Positions 23,152 to 30,800 of a stretch of 64,000 nt of DNA are shown in pieces. Position numbers and translations under genes: made by a program. The DNA is from Curtobacterium pusillum (GTDB lineage Bacteria > Actinomycetota > Actinomycetes > Actinomycetales > Microbacteriaceae). The DNA lies in NCBI GenBank assembly GCA_002025645.1, contig CP018783.1:3162001-3226000 (forward strand). The letters run 5' to 3'. A model generated the notes under the pieces. It made no database searches and had not been told where the DNA came from. It saw nothing but the letters and a program-made list of their open reading frames with translations. The stretch's first letter is position 1; each line of letters starts with the position of its first letter.

Positions 23152-23784
23152 GTGCTGCATGCGTTCGGCCCGTTCGTCCTCGCCGGGATCGCGCTGCTGA
23201 TCTTCATCGAGTCCGGGGTCCTGTTCCCCTTCCTGCCCGGAGACTCGCTCCTCGTCACCGCAGCGATCATCAGCAGCACGCTCGGTGTGACACCGTGGCA
23301 GGTCGCCATCGTCGCCGCGATCGCCGCGATCGCCGGCGACCAGGTCGGCTACTGGATCGGGAAGCGCTTCGGGCGACGCCTGTTCAAGGAAGACGCCCGC
23401 ATCCTCACCACCGCTCGACTCGACGAAGCGGAGGCGTTCTTCACCAAGTGGGGCGGCCTCAGCCTGGTCCTCGGCCGGTTCGTCCCGATCGTCCGCACCT
23501 ACGTCCCCCTCGCCGCCGGCACCGCGCAGATGCACTACCGCCGGTTCCTGCTCTTCAACCTCATCGGCGCGATCTCCTGGGCCTGCGGCCTGACCGTTGT
23601 CGGTGTGCTCCTCGGCGGCATCCCGCTCATCGCTCACAACATCGACGCGCTGATGTTCGTCATCATCCTGGTCTCGATCCTCCCGATCGTCATCGGCGCA
23701 CTCCGCCGCCACGTCGCTCGGAAGAACCGAGACACGTCCGCATCCGCGCCCGCATCCGCTGAGCGGACGGCTCGCGAGCAGTGA
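23152..23784 (+). CDS. DedA family membrane protein
   Basis: A 210-residue protein with about five helices. The DedA landmarks are FIESGVLFPFLPGDSLLVTAA, GDQVGYWIGKRFGR and LGRFVPIVRTYVPLAAG with the membrane-embedded arginines, then GAISWACGL. DedA proteins are lipid scramblase or flippase-like and support proton-motive force and envelope stress tolerance. The only start in frame after the upstream stop is GTG 23152. Its stop overlaps the next gene (GTGA). Confidence 0.92.
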   Translation: MLHAFGPFVLAGIALLIFIESGVLFPFLPGDSLLVTAAIISSTLGVTPWQVAIVAAIAAIAGDQVGYWIGKRFGRRLFKEDARILTTARLDEAEAFFTKWGGLSLVLGRFVPIVRTYVPLAAGTAQMHYRRFLLFNLIGAISWACGLTVVGVLLGGIPLIAHNIDALMFVIILVSILPIVIGALRRHVARKNRDTSASAPASAERTAREQ

Positions 23785-24548
23785 ACACCACGCGAGGCGA
23801 GCTGAACCGGGTGCCGAAACCCACCGCATCGTTCTGGCTGATCAAGGTCCTCACCACCGGGATGGGTGAAGCACTCTCCGACTTCCTCGTCACACGCTTC
23901 GCCCCCGTCCCGACCGTGCTGATCACCGCGGTCCTCTTCGCGGTGATCCTCATCGTCCAGCTGCGGGCGGACCGATACCGGCCCTGGTTGTACTGGGGCA
24001 CCGTTTCCATGGTGGGAGTCTTTGGCACGATGGTCGCCGACGTCACCCACGTCGCGCTCGGCGTCCCCTACGCGGTGTCGACGCCCGTGTTCCTCGCCGG
24101 GCTCGTCGCCGTCTTTGTCTTGTGGCGTCGCGTCGAGGGAACGGTCGACGTGCACACCATCACCAGCATCCCCCGGCAACTGTTCTACTGGGCCGCCGTG
24201 ATCACCACGTTCGCAATGGGGACCGCCGCCGGAGACCTCGCCGCCAGCACCTTCCACCTCGGCTACCTCAGCGGCGGCCTCGTGTTCGTTGCCGCGATGA
24301 TCGTCGTCGTCCTCGCACGGGCAACAGCGGTCCTCGGCCCTGTCACAGCGTTCTGGACCGCGTACGTCCTCACCCGACCGATCGGCGCATCCTTCGCCGA
24401 CTACATCGCCGTCCCACACTCTCGAGGCGGCCTCGACGCGGGCACCGGACTCGTCAGCGCGGTCCTCCTCATTGCCATTGCCATTGCCTTCACGGTGAGT
24501 TGGAAGAACTCGACGCAGCCAGCACCATCCGCCGGAACTGTCCGCTGA
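23781..24548 (+). CDS. COG4705 membrane protein (intact paralogue)
   Basis: A 255-residue protein with about seven helices. It begins VPKPTASFWLIKVLTTGMGEALSDFLV and continues with VEGTVDVHTITSIPRQLFYWAAVITTFAMGTAAGDL, closely parallel to the broken gene at 22233. The family has no firm function. GTG 23781 overlaps the DedA stop, so the two are one operon. It keeps the C-terminal helix that the paralogue has lost. Confidence 0.88.
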   Translation: MNTTRGELNRVPKPTASFWLIKVLTTGMGEALSDFLVTRFAPVPTVLITAVLFAVILIVQLRADRYRPWLYWGTVSMVGVFGTMVADVTHVALGVPYAVSTPVFLAGLVAVFVLWRRVEGTVDVHTITSIPRQLFYWAAVITTFAMGTAAGDLAASTFHLGYLSGGLVFVAAMIVVVLARATAVLGPVTAFWTAYVLTRPIGASFADYIAVPHSRGGLDAGTGLVSAVLLIAIAIAFTVSWKNSTQPAPSAGTVR

Positions 24549-24573
24549 TTCACCAGCTACCGGGACGCGGTCA

Positions 24574-24628
24574 CGACACAAAGCGAAGGCAGAAGGACGA
24601 CACAAAGCGAAGCTGCTCACATGACTGG
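24574..24628. repeat. Copy 2 of the ~55-bp near-repeat (also at 12061-12121)
   Basis: CGACACAAAGCGAAG occurs twice (24574-24588 and 24598-24612), the second followed by CTGCTCAC and ATGACTGG. The 24-bp step and the downstream bases match the copy at 12061-12121. It lies at the junction between the COG4705 operon and the accessory island. Confidence 0.6.
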
Positions 24629-24694
24629 TCCCGGGGATGTTCTCGATGAGGGCCCGGGATGCGAACGTAGGTGCGGCCTCCTACTGTCGCGGTC

Positions 24695-24961
24695 ATGGGT
24701 CGTCTCCGTTCGGATCGTTGGTTGCCCGGCTCGCCGTTCTCGCTCAAGGAGGATGCCCGTGGCACGGAGATGCGCGAACTGCCGAAGTCGTTGCCGGTGC
24801 ATGCGTGGTTCCAGTTGCCCGACCGCCTGATTCGTCGAAGTGACGCCCATGCGTACCGCCTGACTCGGGACGCCGTCTGGGTGGAAGCCGGTCGCGGCGA
24901 GACCAAGCTCGCCGCCTGGGTGTGGCGCAGTTCGGGGAAGCACCATGGCAAGGTGATGTGA
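24695..24961 (+). CDS. Small hypothetical protein
   Basis: An 88-residue frame with a coding-like composition (LPKSLPVHAWFQLPDRLIRR, AVWVEAGRGETKLAAWVWR). The repeated aromatic and charged pattern resembles small cytoplasmic proteins of Microbacteriaceae, but I do not recognise a family. No strong ribosome site is seen. It converges on the decayed gene at 24987. Confidence 0.6.
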   Translation: MGRLRSDRWLPGSPFSLKEDARGTEMRELPKSLPVHAWFQLPDRLIRRSDAHAYRLTRDAVWVEAGRGETKLAAWVWRSSGKHHGKVM

Positions 24962-24986
24962 CTTCCACCTAATCGATTGGTCTTCG

Positions 24987-25115
24987 TCAGCTGGGCAGGT
25001 TGTAGCGGAGGTCGTAGCTGGTGTCGGCGGCGAACAGCAGCCAGTTCCGTACTTCTTCGAGCGAGGCCGCGTCGTCGCCGCTGCGGGAGTCGGCTCGGGG
25101 GAGCGTGTGATGGCC
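24987..25115 (-). pseudogene. Remnant of a third winged-helix paralogue (C-terminal end only)
   Basis: The last ~35 codons read HTLPRADSRSGDDAASLEEV, RNWLLFAADTSYDLRYNLPS. They align with the end of the gene at 26019, which reads TILRADYRNADDTASLEEV, RNRLQFLADIGYDLRHNLPN. DNA identity runs over about 110 bp, then stops. Nothing upstream restores the rest of the 342-residue protein. It shows that the island once held more copies. Confidence 0.8.
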
Positions 25116-25321
25116 AGACCGCAGATGCGCCAGTCGGCGCTGCTGCATCGGAGCGCACTCCGCGGGTAGACGATTGGCCCGCAGAGCGTGAACCTTCAGA
25201 CGGGCGGCTGACAAGTGGCCCACGGTGACCTACCGCGGTCGGGCGCTGCTGGCGATCTCGCCGATGATGTCCATGTGGATGTCCTTGATGTCGTGTGGTT
25301 CGCGGCCACGTCTCTGTAGAC
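25116..25321. other. Gene-poor decayed stretch
   Basis: No convincing intact gene is present. A minus-strand frame at about 25228-25310 reads GREPHDIKDIHMDIIGEIASSARPR then stops, which could be the end of another decayed gene, but there is no start or homologue. Base composition is less GC-biased than in the flanking operons. Confidence 0.4.
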
Positions 25322-25361
25322 ACCGAACGGCCTCGACTCTGAGGAGTCGAGACCGTTCGGT
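25322..25361 (-). terminator. Terminator of the small gene at 25371
   Basis: ACCGAACGG-C-CTCGACT pairs with AGTCGAG-A-CCGTTCGGT around a 6-nt loop: 16 base pairs with one mismatch. It begins 10 bp after the stop codon of the minus-strand gene, as expected for its terminator. Confidence 0.75.
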
Positions 25362-25370
25362 ACTTGACAG

Positions 25371-25580
25371 TTACAGCCCGACGCTGTAGCGGATAGCCAC
25401 GTAGGCTGCAACCGCGAACTTCATCAAGTCGATGATCGCTCGCAGGTCAGGCGACACAGTGATCACGGATCGCGAGGGCTTCAAGATCCGCAACTCGACA
25501 CGCCCAAGGCGCGCACGGATGTTGGCCAAAGTGGGCAGTTGGGGCCTAAACTGATAGCCATGAGGGGCGGGAGTTGACAT
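25371..25580 (-). CDS. Small hypothetical protein with C-terminal hydrophobic segment
   Basis: A 69-residue frame (STPAPHGYQFRPQLPTLANI, then VSPDLRAIIDLMKFAVAAYVAI). The strong terminator right after it supports a real transcription unit. The C-terminal 25 residues could be a membrane helix. No family is recognised. Confidence 0.5.
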   Translation of the reverse strand: MSTPAPHGYQFRPQLPTLANIRARLGRVELRILKPSRSVITVSPDLRAIIDLMKFAVAAYVAIRYSVGL

Positions 25581-26018
25581 GTTCCTGACTTTCGTGGTAA
25601 GGGCTGATTTCCGATCCGTGCCGGCAAGCTAGATCCGGAATGCAGTCCCGCTGGCGCCTCCAGTCGGAATCGACTGGAGGTTCTTGCGTTACGAGGCTCG
25701 AAACTGTGTTCGGCCTCAACTCGATCCTACGACGGACCACTGCCCTGCCGCACTTGTGTCTGATGGAAGTGTTACAGCCGTGTAGTTCTCCACAACGTCT
25801 TCCACAGTCTGAACAGTTCGGGTAATCCCGGAACATCAAGCATCCACGGCCGACCACCGACACTTCCCCACACCCGTGGACGCGCTCGATCCACAAGTGT
25901 GGAATCTTCGTCTCGGCGTGTCGGATCCACTCAAAGTCGCGTGTCGGACTTGTCTGCGGGCGCGCAGAAGTGAGACGGTGCTCGGTTGCTGACCGAGGAG
26001 CACTCCCCTGCGTCCTCG
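25581..26018. other. Intergenic region with a hairpin and a cluster of DnaA-box-like motifs
   Basis: A perfect stem CCTCCAGTCG-GAAT-CGACTGGAGG lies at 25657-25680 and is followed by TTCTTG, like a terminator on the plus strand. Between 25786 and 25906 there are five TCCACA-type 9-mers (TTCTCCACA, TCTTCCACA, TTCCCCACA, CGATCCACA, and an inverted one) that each resemble the DnaA box at about 7 of 9 positions. No intact gene is seen. Confidence 0.45.
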
Positions 26019-27047
26019 TCAGTTGGGCAGGTTGTGGCGGAGGTCGTAGCCGATGTCGGCGAGGAACTGCAGCCGGTTCCGCACCTCCTCGAGGGACGCT
26101 GTGTCGTCGGCGTTGCGGTAGTCGGCGCGGAGAATCGTGTTCGCGGTGATGATGTCGTCGGTGCGGTCCGTGTAGCCGGCGGCGGCCGCGGTGAGGAAGA
26201 TCGCGGGGTCCGCTGGCCGGATGAGTTCGGTGCCGGCGAAGCCGATCGTGTCGGGTTCGAACCCGAGCGCGGCCATGTCAACTTCTTCCTCGGTGAACGC
26301 GACGAGCCGGTACGGCATCTCCCGTCTACTGATGGCGGGGTAGCCGGGCCGGGCGGAGATGGCGCGCCCGGAGATGCGACAGCCCGCACCTATGAGCCGT
26401 TCCGCCTGCTCGGCCAGCGGCAGGTCGGACGTCCATCGTGTCCTGACGCCGCCCGGTCCTGGATAGCAGGCGATAGCGAAGTCCACGAGGCCACCGACCT
26501 GCCGTGACTCCCACCCGATGTCCGTGCGGTGCACGCGCTTCCCGAGGCGTGCGAGCGCGTCATCTACCTGTCCGGCAGTGAGTCCGGCCTGCACGAGCTT
26601 GTCGAAGGTGGAGCCGTTGACGGCGAGCAGCCGTGCGACGGCGAAGGTGACGTAGATGGGGGCGGCGTCCTTCCATCGTTCCTTCGTCCCGAGGGCTTGT
26701 CTGCCGTCGATCCAGACGCGGCGCCGGTCGACGTCGACCAGCAGCACCGTCGCCGTCTGCTCCGCGAGCGCGATCTGCGTCGCAGTCACGGTCCGCGGGG
26801 CCAGCAGGAGCAGTTCCGCATCAGTCGGGTCGTCGTTGCGGGGGCGTTGGGTGAGGGTCGGGAAGCGTGCTCGGCGGCCGTCGGGGAGGCGGATTGTGTC
26901 GTGCGTCTCCACGACCGCGCGAAGCCCAGCGAGTTTCAGGACGGTGAGGGTGTCGGTGAGGTCGGTGGTGTCACCGAGCCCATACGGCATCGTGATCCGC
27001 GGCCGGCCGGCGTATGCGGCGGCGACCCATTCGAGCCTCAGTCCCAT
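26019..27047 (-). CDS. Winged-helix (AbiEi-like) 342-residue protein, paralogue A2
   Basis: It has the same length and layout as the gene at 28468. An N-terminal part begins MPYGLGDTTDLTDTLTVLKLA, the middle is a winged-helix segment (VTFAVARLLAVNGSTFDKLVQAGLTAGQVDDALARLG), then comes GWESRQVGGLVDFAIACYPGPGGVRTRWTSD. The C-terminal region ends with DDIITANTILRADYRN. The middle pattern (HTH, then YPGPGG) resembles actinobacterial AbiEi-like antitoxin or regulator proteins. The start overlaps the upstream stop by one base (TGATG). It is the last gene of the operon. Confidence 0.78.
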   Translation of the reverse strand: MGLRLEWVAAAYAGRPRITMPYGLGDTTDLTDTLTVLKLAGLRAVVETHDTIRLPDGRRARFPTLTQRPRNDDPTDAELLLLAPRTVTATQIALAEQTATVLLVDVDRRRVWIDGRQALGTKERWKDAAPIYVTFAVARLLAVNGSTFDKLVQAGLTAGQVDDALARLGKRVHRTDIGWESRQVGGLVDFAIACYPGPGGVRTRWTSDLPLAEQAERLIGAGCRISGRAISARPGYPAISRREMPYRLVAFTEEEVDMAALGFEPDTIGFAGTELIRPADPAIFLTAAAAGYTDRTDDIITANTILRADYRNADDTASLEEVRNRLQFLADIGYDLRHNLPN

Positions 27048-27301
27048 CAGCTTTGTTCTCCCGGGGTGTCGGGCCGGGTGATGGCGATCAGCCAGCGGGT
27101 TTCTTCGAGGAACGGTTCCCACCCGTCGCGGGTGTCCCCGTGTACTGGTTCGCAGATGTTGCCGGTGTCGGTGCTGCGGATGATGACCTGCCGCAGCTCG
27201 CTGCTAGGCGGGTCGCGGAAGAACACGTGCCCGTGCACCCCGGTGACGTCGTAGGAGACGTTGAGGAGGAACAGGTCCGGCCGGTTGGTCAAGGTCGCCA
27301 C
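27047..27301 (-). CDS. Small beta-rich domain protein, copy B4
   Basis: An 84-residue protein that consists of one copy of the island's recurrent domain: LFLLNVSYDVTGVHGHVFFRDP, VIIRSTD and a final helix EETRWLIAITRP. The GTG start overlaps the upstream gene by 13 bp and the stop overlaps the winged-helix gene A2, so it is tightly coupled to both. Function unknown; it may be a partner subunit of the protein encoded next to it. Confidence 0.72.
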   Translation of the reverse strand: MATLTNRPDLFLLNVSYDVTGVHGHVFFRDPPSSELRQVIIRSTDTGNICEPVHGDTRDGWEPFLEETRWLIAITRPDTPGEQS

Positions 27302-28152
27302 CGTCGTCCGCGGAACAGGGCGATGATCGTCGTCAGCGGTCGGCCTTCCCGCATCCAGTCGAGCGGGGTCAGGATCCGGTCGTCGACGGCGAGGAAGTCC
27401 AAGGGTGTGGTGATGAACTCCGTCATTGCTGCCGCGTCGAGGAGCGGCTGCGGGGCTGCCGCGTAGAGGACGTCAAGGCCTGGCAGCAGCGAGGACGGGT
27501 CGCCGAACTCGGGGAGGGCGGGCTTCACGAGTTGCCAGTCCGGGATGCGTTCTTCGCCATCGAGGTCGAAGCTCGTCAGCCGGCACGACTCGAACAGCTC
27601 CCCGACCTCGTCAATGCTGACCTGCAGGGCCGCAGCGACTTCGGGTTCGGTGAGGGTCGTGTTCAGGAGGTTCCGGCGGATTCGGGCCTGTGTGGTCTGC
27701 CACCAGTCCTCGGGAACGTCCGCCGGACCAACAGCACCGTGGTCGGGGGCACGGGGGATCTGTCTGCCTTCGTCGGCGTAGGCGCTGAGCTGCTCGCGGG
27801 TGACTTCACCGCGGGCGTACATCCACAGCTGCGACTGCCAGGGCATGTCGTCGGGGGACCCTTCCAAGTAGCCGGAGTGGATCACCGCCCGAACGGCTTT
27901 CTCCCGCTTCGCGATCTCGGAGGCGGGGATGAGGAGGGTCTGCACGATACGGTTCGCTTCCCGCACCGCCGGCACCGTCAGGTCCGACAGGACCGTGTTG
28001 GTCCTGTCGTAGAGCTCATACCCCGGCTCGACATCCACGGCGCGGACAAGGATCTGCGCCAGGTGTGCGTCCGGGTTCTCGGTGTCCTCGAGGAGGACAT
28101 GCCCCGAGAGGATCCGGTCGTTCGAGAGATGCAGGGACACCAGATGCATCAT
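27289..28152 (-). CDS. Fusion protein: beta-rich domain (B3) + VbhA-like + Xre/MbcA-like HTH
   Basis: A 287-residue protein. Residues 1-75 repeat the island domain (MHLVSLHLSNDRILSGHVLL, VPAVREANRIVQTLL). Residues ~80-130 (KREKAVRAVIHSGYLEG, WMYARGEVTREQLSAY) resemble VbhA-type Fic antitoxins. From ~155 there is a helix-turn-helix (LTEPEVAAALQVSIDEVGELF) and a tail ending TPLDWMREGRPLTTIIALF, like the Xre/MbcA/ParS antitoxin family. No Fic or RES toxin gene is nearby. A GGAGGT site eight bases before ATG 28152 sets the start. Confidence 0.7.
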   Translation of the reverse strand: MMHLVSLHLSNDRILSGHVLLEDTENPDAHLAQILVRAVDVEPGYELYDRTNTVLSDLTVPAVREANRIVQTLLIPASEIAKREKAVRAVIHSGYLEGSPDDMPWQSQLWMYARGEVTREQLSAYADEGRQIPRAPDHGAVGPADVPEDWWQTTQARIRRNLLNTTLTEPEVAAALQVSIDEVGELFESCRLTSFDLDGEERIPDWQLVKPALPEFGDPSSLLPGLDVLYAAAPQPLLDAAAMTEFITTPLDFLAVDDRILTPLDWMREGRPLTTIIALFRGRRWRP

Positions 28153-28192
28153 CAGCAACTACCTCCAAAGGGACGGGCGTGAGCAGAGCGGA

Positions 28193-28468
28193 TCAGGGCT
28201 GGGGGAAGTCGGCGGGAGTGCGGCCGATGCGTTCGGGCGTGTAGCGGAGGAGGAACCGCATGATGCGTTCCGCCTCGACCATCGCCGGGACCGAACGATC
28301 CTGCCCGTCCGGGTCCACGTTGGTGAGCCGGAACCAGGGCGGTTCATCCGTGTGGTCCACCAGGACCGCGGCGGGATTGTCGTCCGGGTGGGTGGGGTCG
28401 GTGAACATGACGGAGCCGAAGAATCGGGTGTCGTCGTACGCCAACGTCAGTGACAGCAGTTGCAGCAT
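28193..28468 (-). CDS. Small beta-rich domain protein, copy B2
   Basis: A 91-residue protein and the clearest single copy of the repeated domain: LQLLSLTLAYDDTRFFGSVMF, AAVLVDHTD, WFRLTN, and the helix SVPAMVEAERIMRFLL. The last part is very close to TVPAVREANRIVQTLL in the fusion protein downstream. It is coupled to gene A1 upstream by a one-base TGATG overlap. Function unknown. Confidence 0.75.
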   Translation of the reverse strand: MLQLLSLTLAYDDTRFFGSVMFTDPTHPDDNPAAVLVDHTDEPPWFRLTNVDPDGQDRSVPAMVEAERIMRFLLRYTPERIGRTPADFPQP

Positions 28469-29496
28469 CAGCCCTCCCTGCCCTCACCGCTGCCGGGGTG
28501 CCAGCGAAGGTCATGGGCAAGGTCCGACTTGAAGTGCAGCAGCTGCCGCAGCCCGTTCACCGCATCCGTGTTCGCGGCCACCCAGCTGTCTTCGTAGAGA
28601 ACGTGCGCGGTGATGAAGTCGTCCGCGCAGCACCCCTCAGCGCCGGTCAGGACGGTGGTGTCCTGCGGGATGACGACCGACACTGTCGCCTCATTCATAG
28701 TGGCGGGCTCGTAGCCGAGCGCCTGCATGTCGGGATGCTCGGCGAAGAACGCGGTCAATCGGTCTGGCGGGACGAGTACGCCGGACTGCTGCGCCGCCCA
28801 CCGGTCCGACATCACCCCACCCAACGCAATCAGCTGGTCCGCCTGCTCGTCGATGGTGGTGTCGCGGCGCCAGCAGGTCCGGATTCCACCGACACCGGGG
28901 TAGGCCGCCAGCGCCCAATCGCACAGGGCGGCGCGATCGGCTGCTTCCCACCCGATCGGCGTGAAGAACACGTGTGTCCCGAGAGCAGGCATCGCGGCAC
29001 GCACAACATCAAGTGGAATGCCGATGCGGTCCGCGATTGACTGAGAACCCCCGCCGTGGATGGCGATGGCGCGGGCGATCGCGAACACGGTCCGCCACCC
29101 TGGGGTCGCTTCCCGTTGCATCGACGTGCCGGACAGCTGCCGCCCGTCAGCCCACACCCGCCCGCGTTTCCCGTTCACGACCACCAGGTCGGGGTATCGG
29201 CGCACCAGTGACAGCACCCCGCCCTCGGACCCGCCGGGCAGGAGGATCACATCATCCACCCGGCCCTCGCCGCCGTCGCCGTCGGTGACGGTGGTGGTCG
29301 GGTCCGGGGTGGCGAGAAGCGCCGTGCGGCCGTCGTCGAATCGGAGCCGGTCGAACGTCTCCACGCGTGCGGTCAGCCCGGCAGCAGCGAGGGCGGTGAG
29401 GGTCTCGGTGATGTCGATCGTGTAGCCAAGCCCGAACGGCAGCGACAGCATCGACTGCTCATGCCGGATGGTCCGCACCCACTGCCGGTCAGACAT
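28468..29496 (-). CDS. Winged-helix (AbiEi-like) 342-residue protein, paralogue A1
   Basis: A paralogue of the gene at 26019 with identical length. The N-terminal part is LPFGLGYTIDITETLTALAAAGL. The winged helix is TVFAIARAIAIHGGGSQSIADRIGIPLDVVRAAMPALG. Next is GWEAADRAALCDWALAAYPGVGGIRTCWRRD, and the C-terminal part includes CCADDFITAHVLY. ATG 29496 gives an 8-bp ATGTCTGA overlap with the gene before it, the same overlap form as at the next junction upstream, so the longer start at 29535 is rejected. Biochemical role unknown. Confidence 0.78.
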   Translation of the reverse strand: MSDRQWVRTIRHEQSMLSLPFGLGYTIDITETLTALAAAGLTARVETFDRLRFDDGRTALLATPDPTTTVTDGDGGEGRVDDVILLPGGSEGGVLSLVRRYPDLVVVNGKRGRVWADGRQLSGTSMQREATPGWRTVFAIARAIAIHGGGSQSIADRIGIPLDVVRAAMPALGTHVFFTPIGWEAADRAALCDWALAAYPGVGGIRTCWRRDTTIDEQADQLIALGGVMSDRWAAQQSGVLVPPDRLTAFFAEHPDMQALGYEPATMNEATVSVVIPQDTTVLTGAEGCCADDFITAHVLYEDSWVAANTDAVNGLRQLLHFKSDLAHDLRWHPGSGEGREG

Positions 29497-29806
29497 CAGC
29501 CGCACCAGCCGCTTCAGGACCACGCCCCACCGCACGAAGCTTCGACAGTGCGTCCATCACTTGAGTCGCTGCCTCACGCAGCGGGTCCGCAGGATCCGAC
29601 AATGGTGTTCCGTTCAGGAGCGTGAACACCCACCCGTCTTCGCTGGTGCGGACGTTGACGGTCCGCTGCAGGATCTTCGGCCCGGTGGAGTTCGTGAACG
29701 TCATTCCGGCCAACGTCGGCCAGATCCCGGCGTCGAACTGCGCCGACAACGACAGCAGCCGCAACGGCACCGGCTCGAATCGCAGCGCCGCCCCACGCTC
29801 AGGCAT
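29489..29806 (-). CDS. Small beta-rich domain protein, divergent copy B1
   Basis: A 105-residue protein with PLRLLSLSAQFDAGIWPTLAGMTFTN, VNVRTSEDGWVFTLLNG and a helix PLREAATQVMDALSKL. It follows the strand order of copies B2-B4 but with lower similarity. It overlaps the 197-residue gene upstream and the winged-helix gene A1 downstream by 8 bp each, both of the form ATGNCTGA. Function unknown. Confidence 0.7.
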   Translation of the reverse strand: MPERGAALRFEPVPLRLLSLSAQFDAGIWPTLAGMTFTNSTGPKILQRTVNVRTSEDGWVFTLLNGTPLSDPADPLREAATQVMDALSKLRAVGRGPEAAGAADV

Positions 29807-30392
29807 CGCCAGCCAACCGTGGGTCGTCTTCGGAGAGCCGCTCGAGCCCGAGCCCTGATGCGTCGAGGATGGCGTTCTCTGACTCTTCGGTGGCTACGAA
29901 CGACCCGATTTGCGCGTTGATCGCGACAAGAGTCCCGATCCGACTCCGCGCGTCCAACACGACCGCGGCGACCTCCTCAGCCGTGCAGTCAGACGTGAGC
30001 TCCGGCTTCGATGGGTGCAGGGCAGGGAACTCGAGTTGCTGCACCGGCGGGTGCCACTTCACACCGATGCGCAGCACACGGCCGTCGGTGTCGTTGCGGT
30101 AGAACATCGACCCGAACGGGTGCCCCATGTCGAGCGTGAGGTCCGCACCGTACAGCGTCCAACCCTTGGCCGCGTAAGCGGGATCCCAACGCTGGACGGT
30201 GAGAGCACCGAGCCCCATCTTCAGGCCCGGGATCAGCGCCTGGCCGTCCTGCAGTTCGGCGTAGAGGGCCTGGAGGTTCGGGGGACTCTGGTCGCGCAGG
30301 TCCGATAACGGGATGCGCGCCATGCCACGAATCGCGGCGAGCTGCTGACGCTGCTTCGCGGTCAGCGCCGTCTCGTCGGGGCTGCCATTCAC
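29799..30392 (-). CDS. First gene of the island operon, 197-residue protein of unknown function
   Basis: It has a helical N-terminus (ALTAKQRQQLAAIRGMARIPLSDL, then LQALYAELQDGQALIP). The middle part (WTLYGADLTLDMGHPFGSMFYRNDTDG, LRIGVKWHP, EEVAAVVLDARSRIGTL) has the same strand-strand-strand-helix order as the small repeated domain and may be a fifth, divergent copy. It heads the seven-gene minus-strand operon. I do not recognise a family. Confidence 0.7.
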   Translation of the reverse strand: MNGSPDETALTAKQRQQLAAIRGMARIPLSDLRDQSPPNLQALYAELQDGQALIPGLKMGLGALTVQRWDPAYAAKGWTLYGADLTLDMGHPFGSMFYRNDTDGRVLRIGVKWHPPVQQLEFPALHPSKPELTSDCTAEEVAAVVLDARSRIGTLVAINAQIGSFVATEESENAILDASGLGLERLSEDDPRLAGDA

Positions 30393-30800
30393 GAAGCAGA
30401 CCCGTCACCGGTCTCGGCAGTCCTCTCGGGACGCCCGGTCGGACTGGTGATGGCACTCCTGGTGTGACTCGCGATGCGACGCATGTTGCGCACGCTACGA
30501 GGCCCGCGCCACTCATGGGGCCGTTCGAACGGCGCCGAGTCCACCAGCAGGAAAACCCGTCGCCGCCACGCGCTTCAGCGACTCCTGAGTCCCAGTCCGA
30601 ACTCCCAGCCCGGACTCCCCACTCCGGGGGTCAGAAAACGCCGAACAGGCAACATTCTGGCCCACGAACGAGGGGCAAAACGGCTCTTAGAGTCCCAAAT
30701 CAGGTCCGCGAACAGTGTCGGCGCCCCGCTCGCAAGCACGAGCTCGCATAGGGGTGGCGCAAGCGAGCAACCGCCTCGCTCCGACCTGAAGGACACCACC
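30393..30800. other. 408-bp divergent intergenic region, promoters only
   Basis: It separates the start of the seven-gene operon (minus) from the 266-residue orphan gene (plus). A 95-codon plus-strand frame exists but has the composition of chance. No clear operator or structured RNA was found; promoters for both directions must lie here. Confidence 0.5.

Noticed and set aside
25546..25896. 116-codon minus-strand frame with several cysteines
   Set aside because: The composition is that of chance, it overlaps a hairpin and the small gene at 25371, and no zinc-binding spacing is consistent.
30464..30751. 95-codon plus-strand frame in the divergent island promoter region
   Set aside because: It is Pro/Arg-rich with no hydrophobic core and no ribosome site, so it looks like a chance frame in GC-rich DNA.
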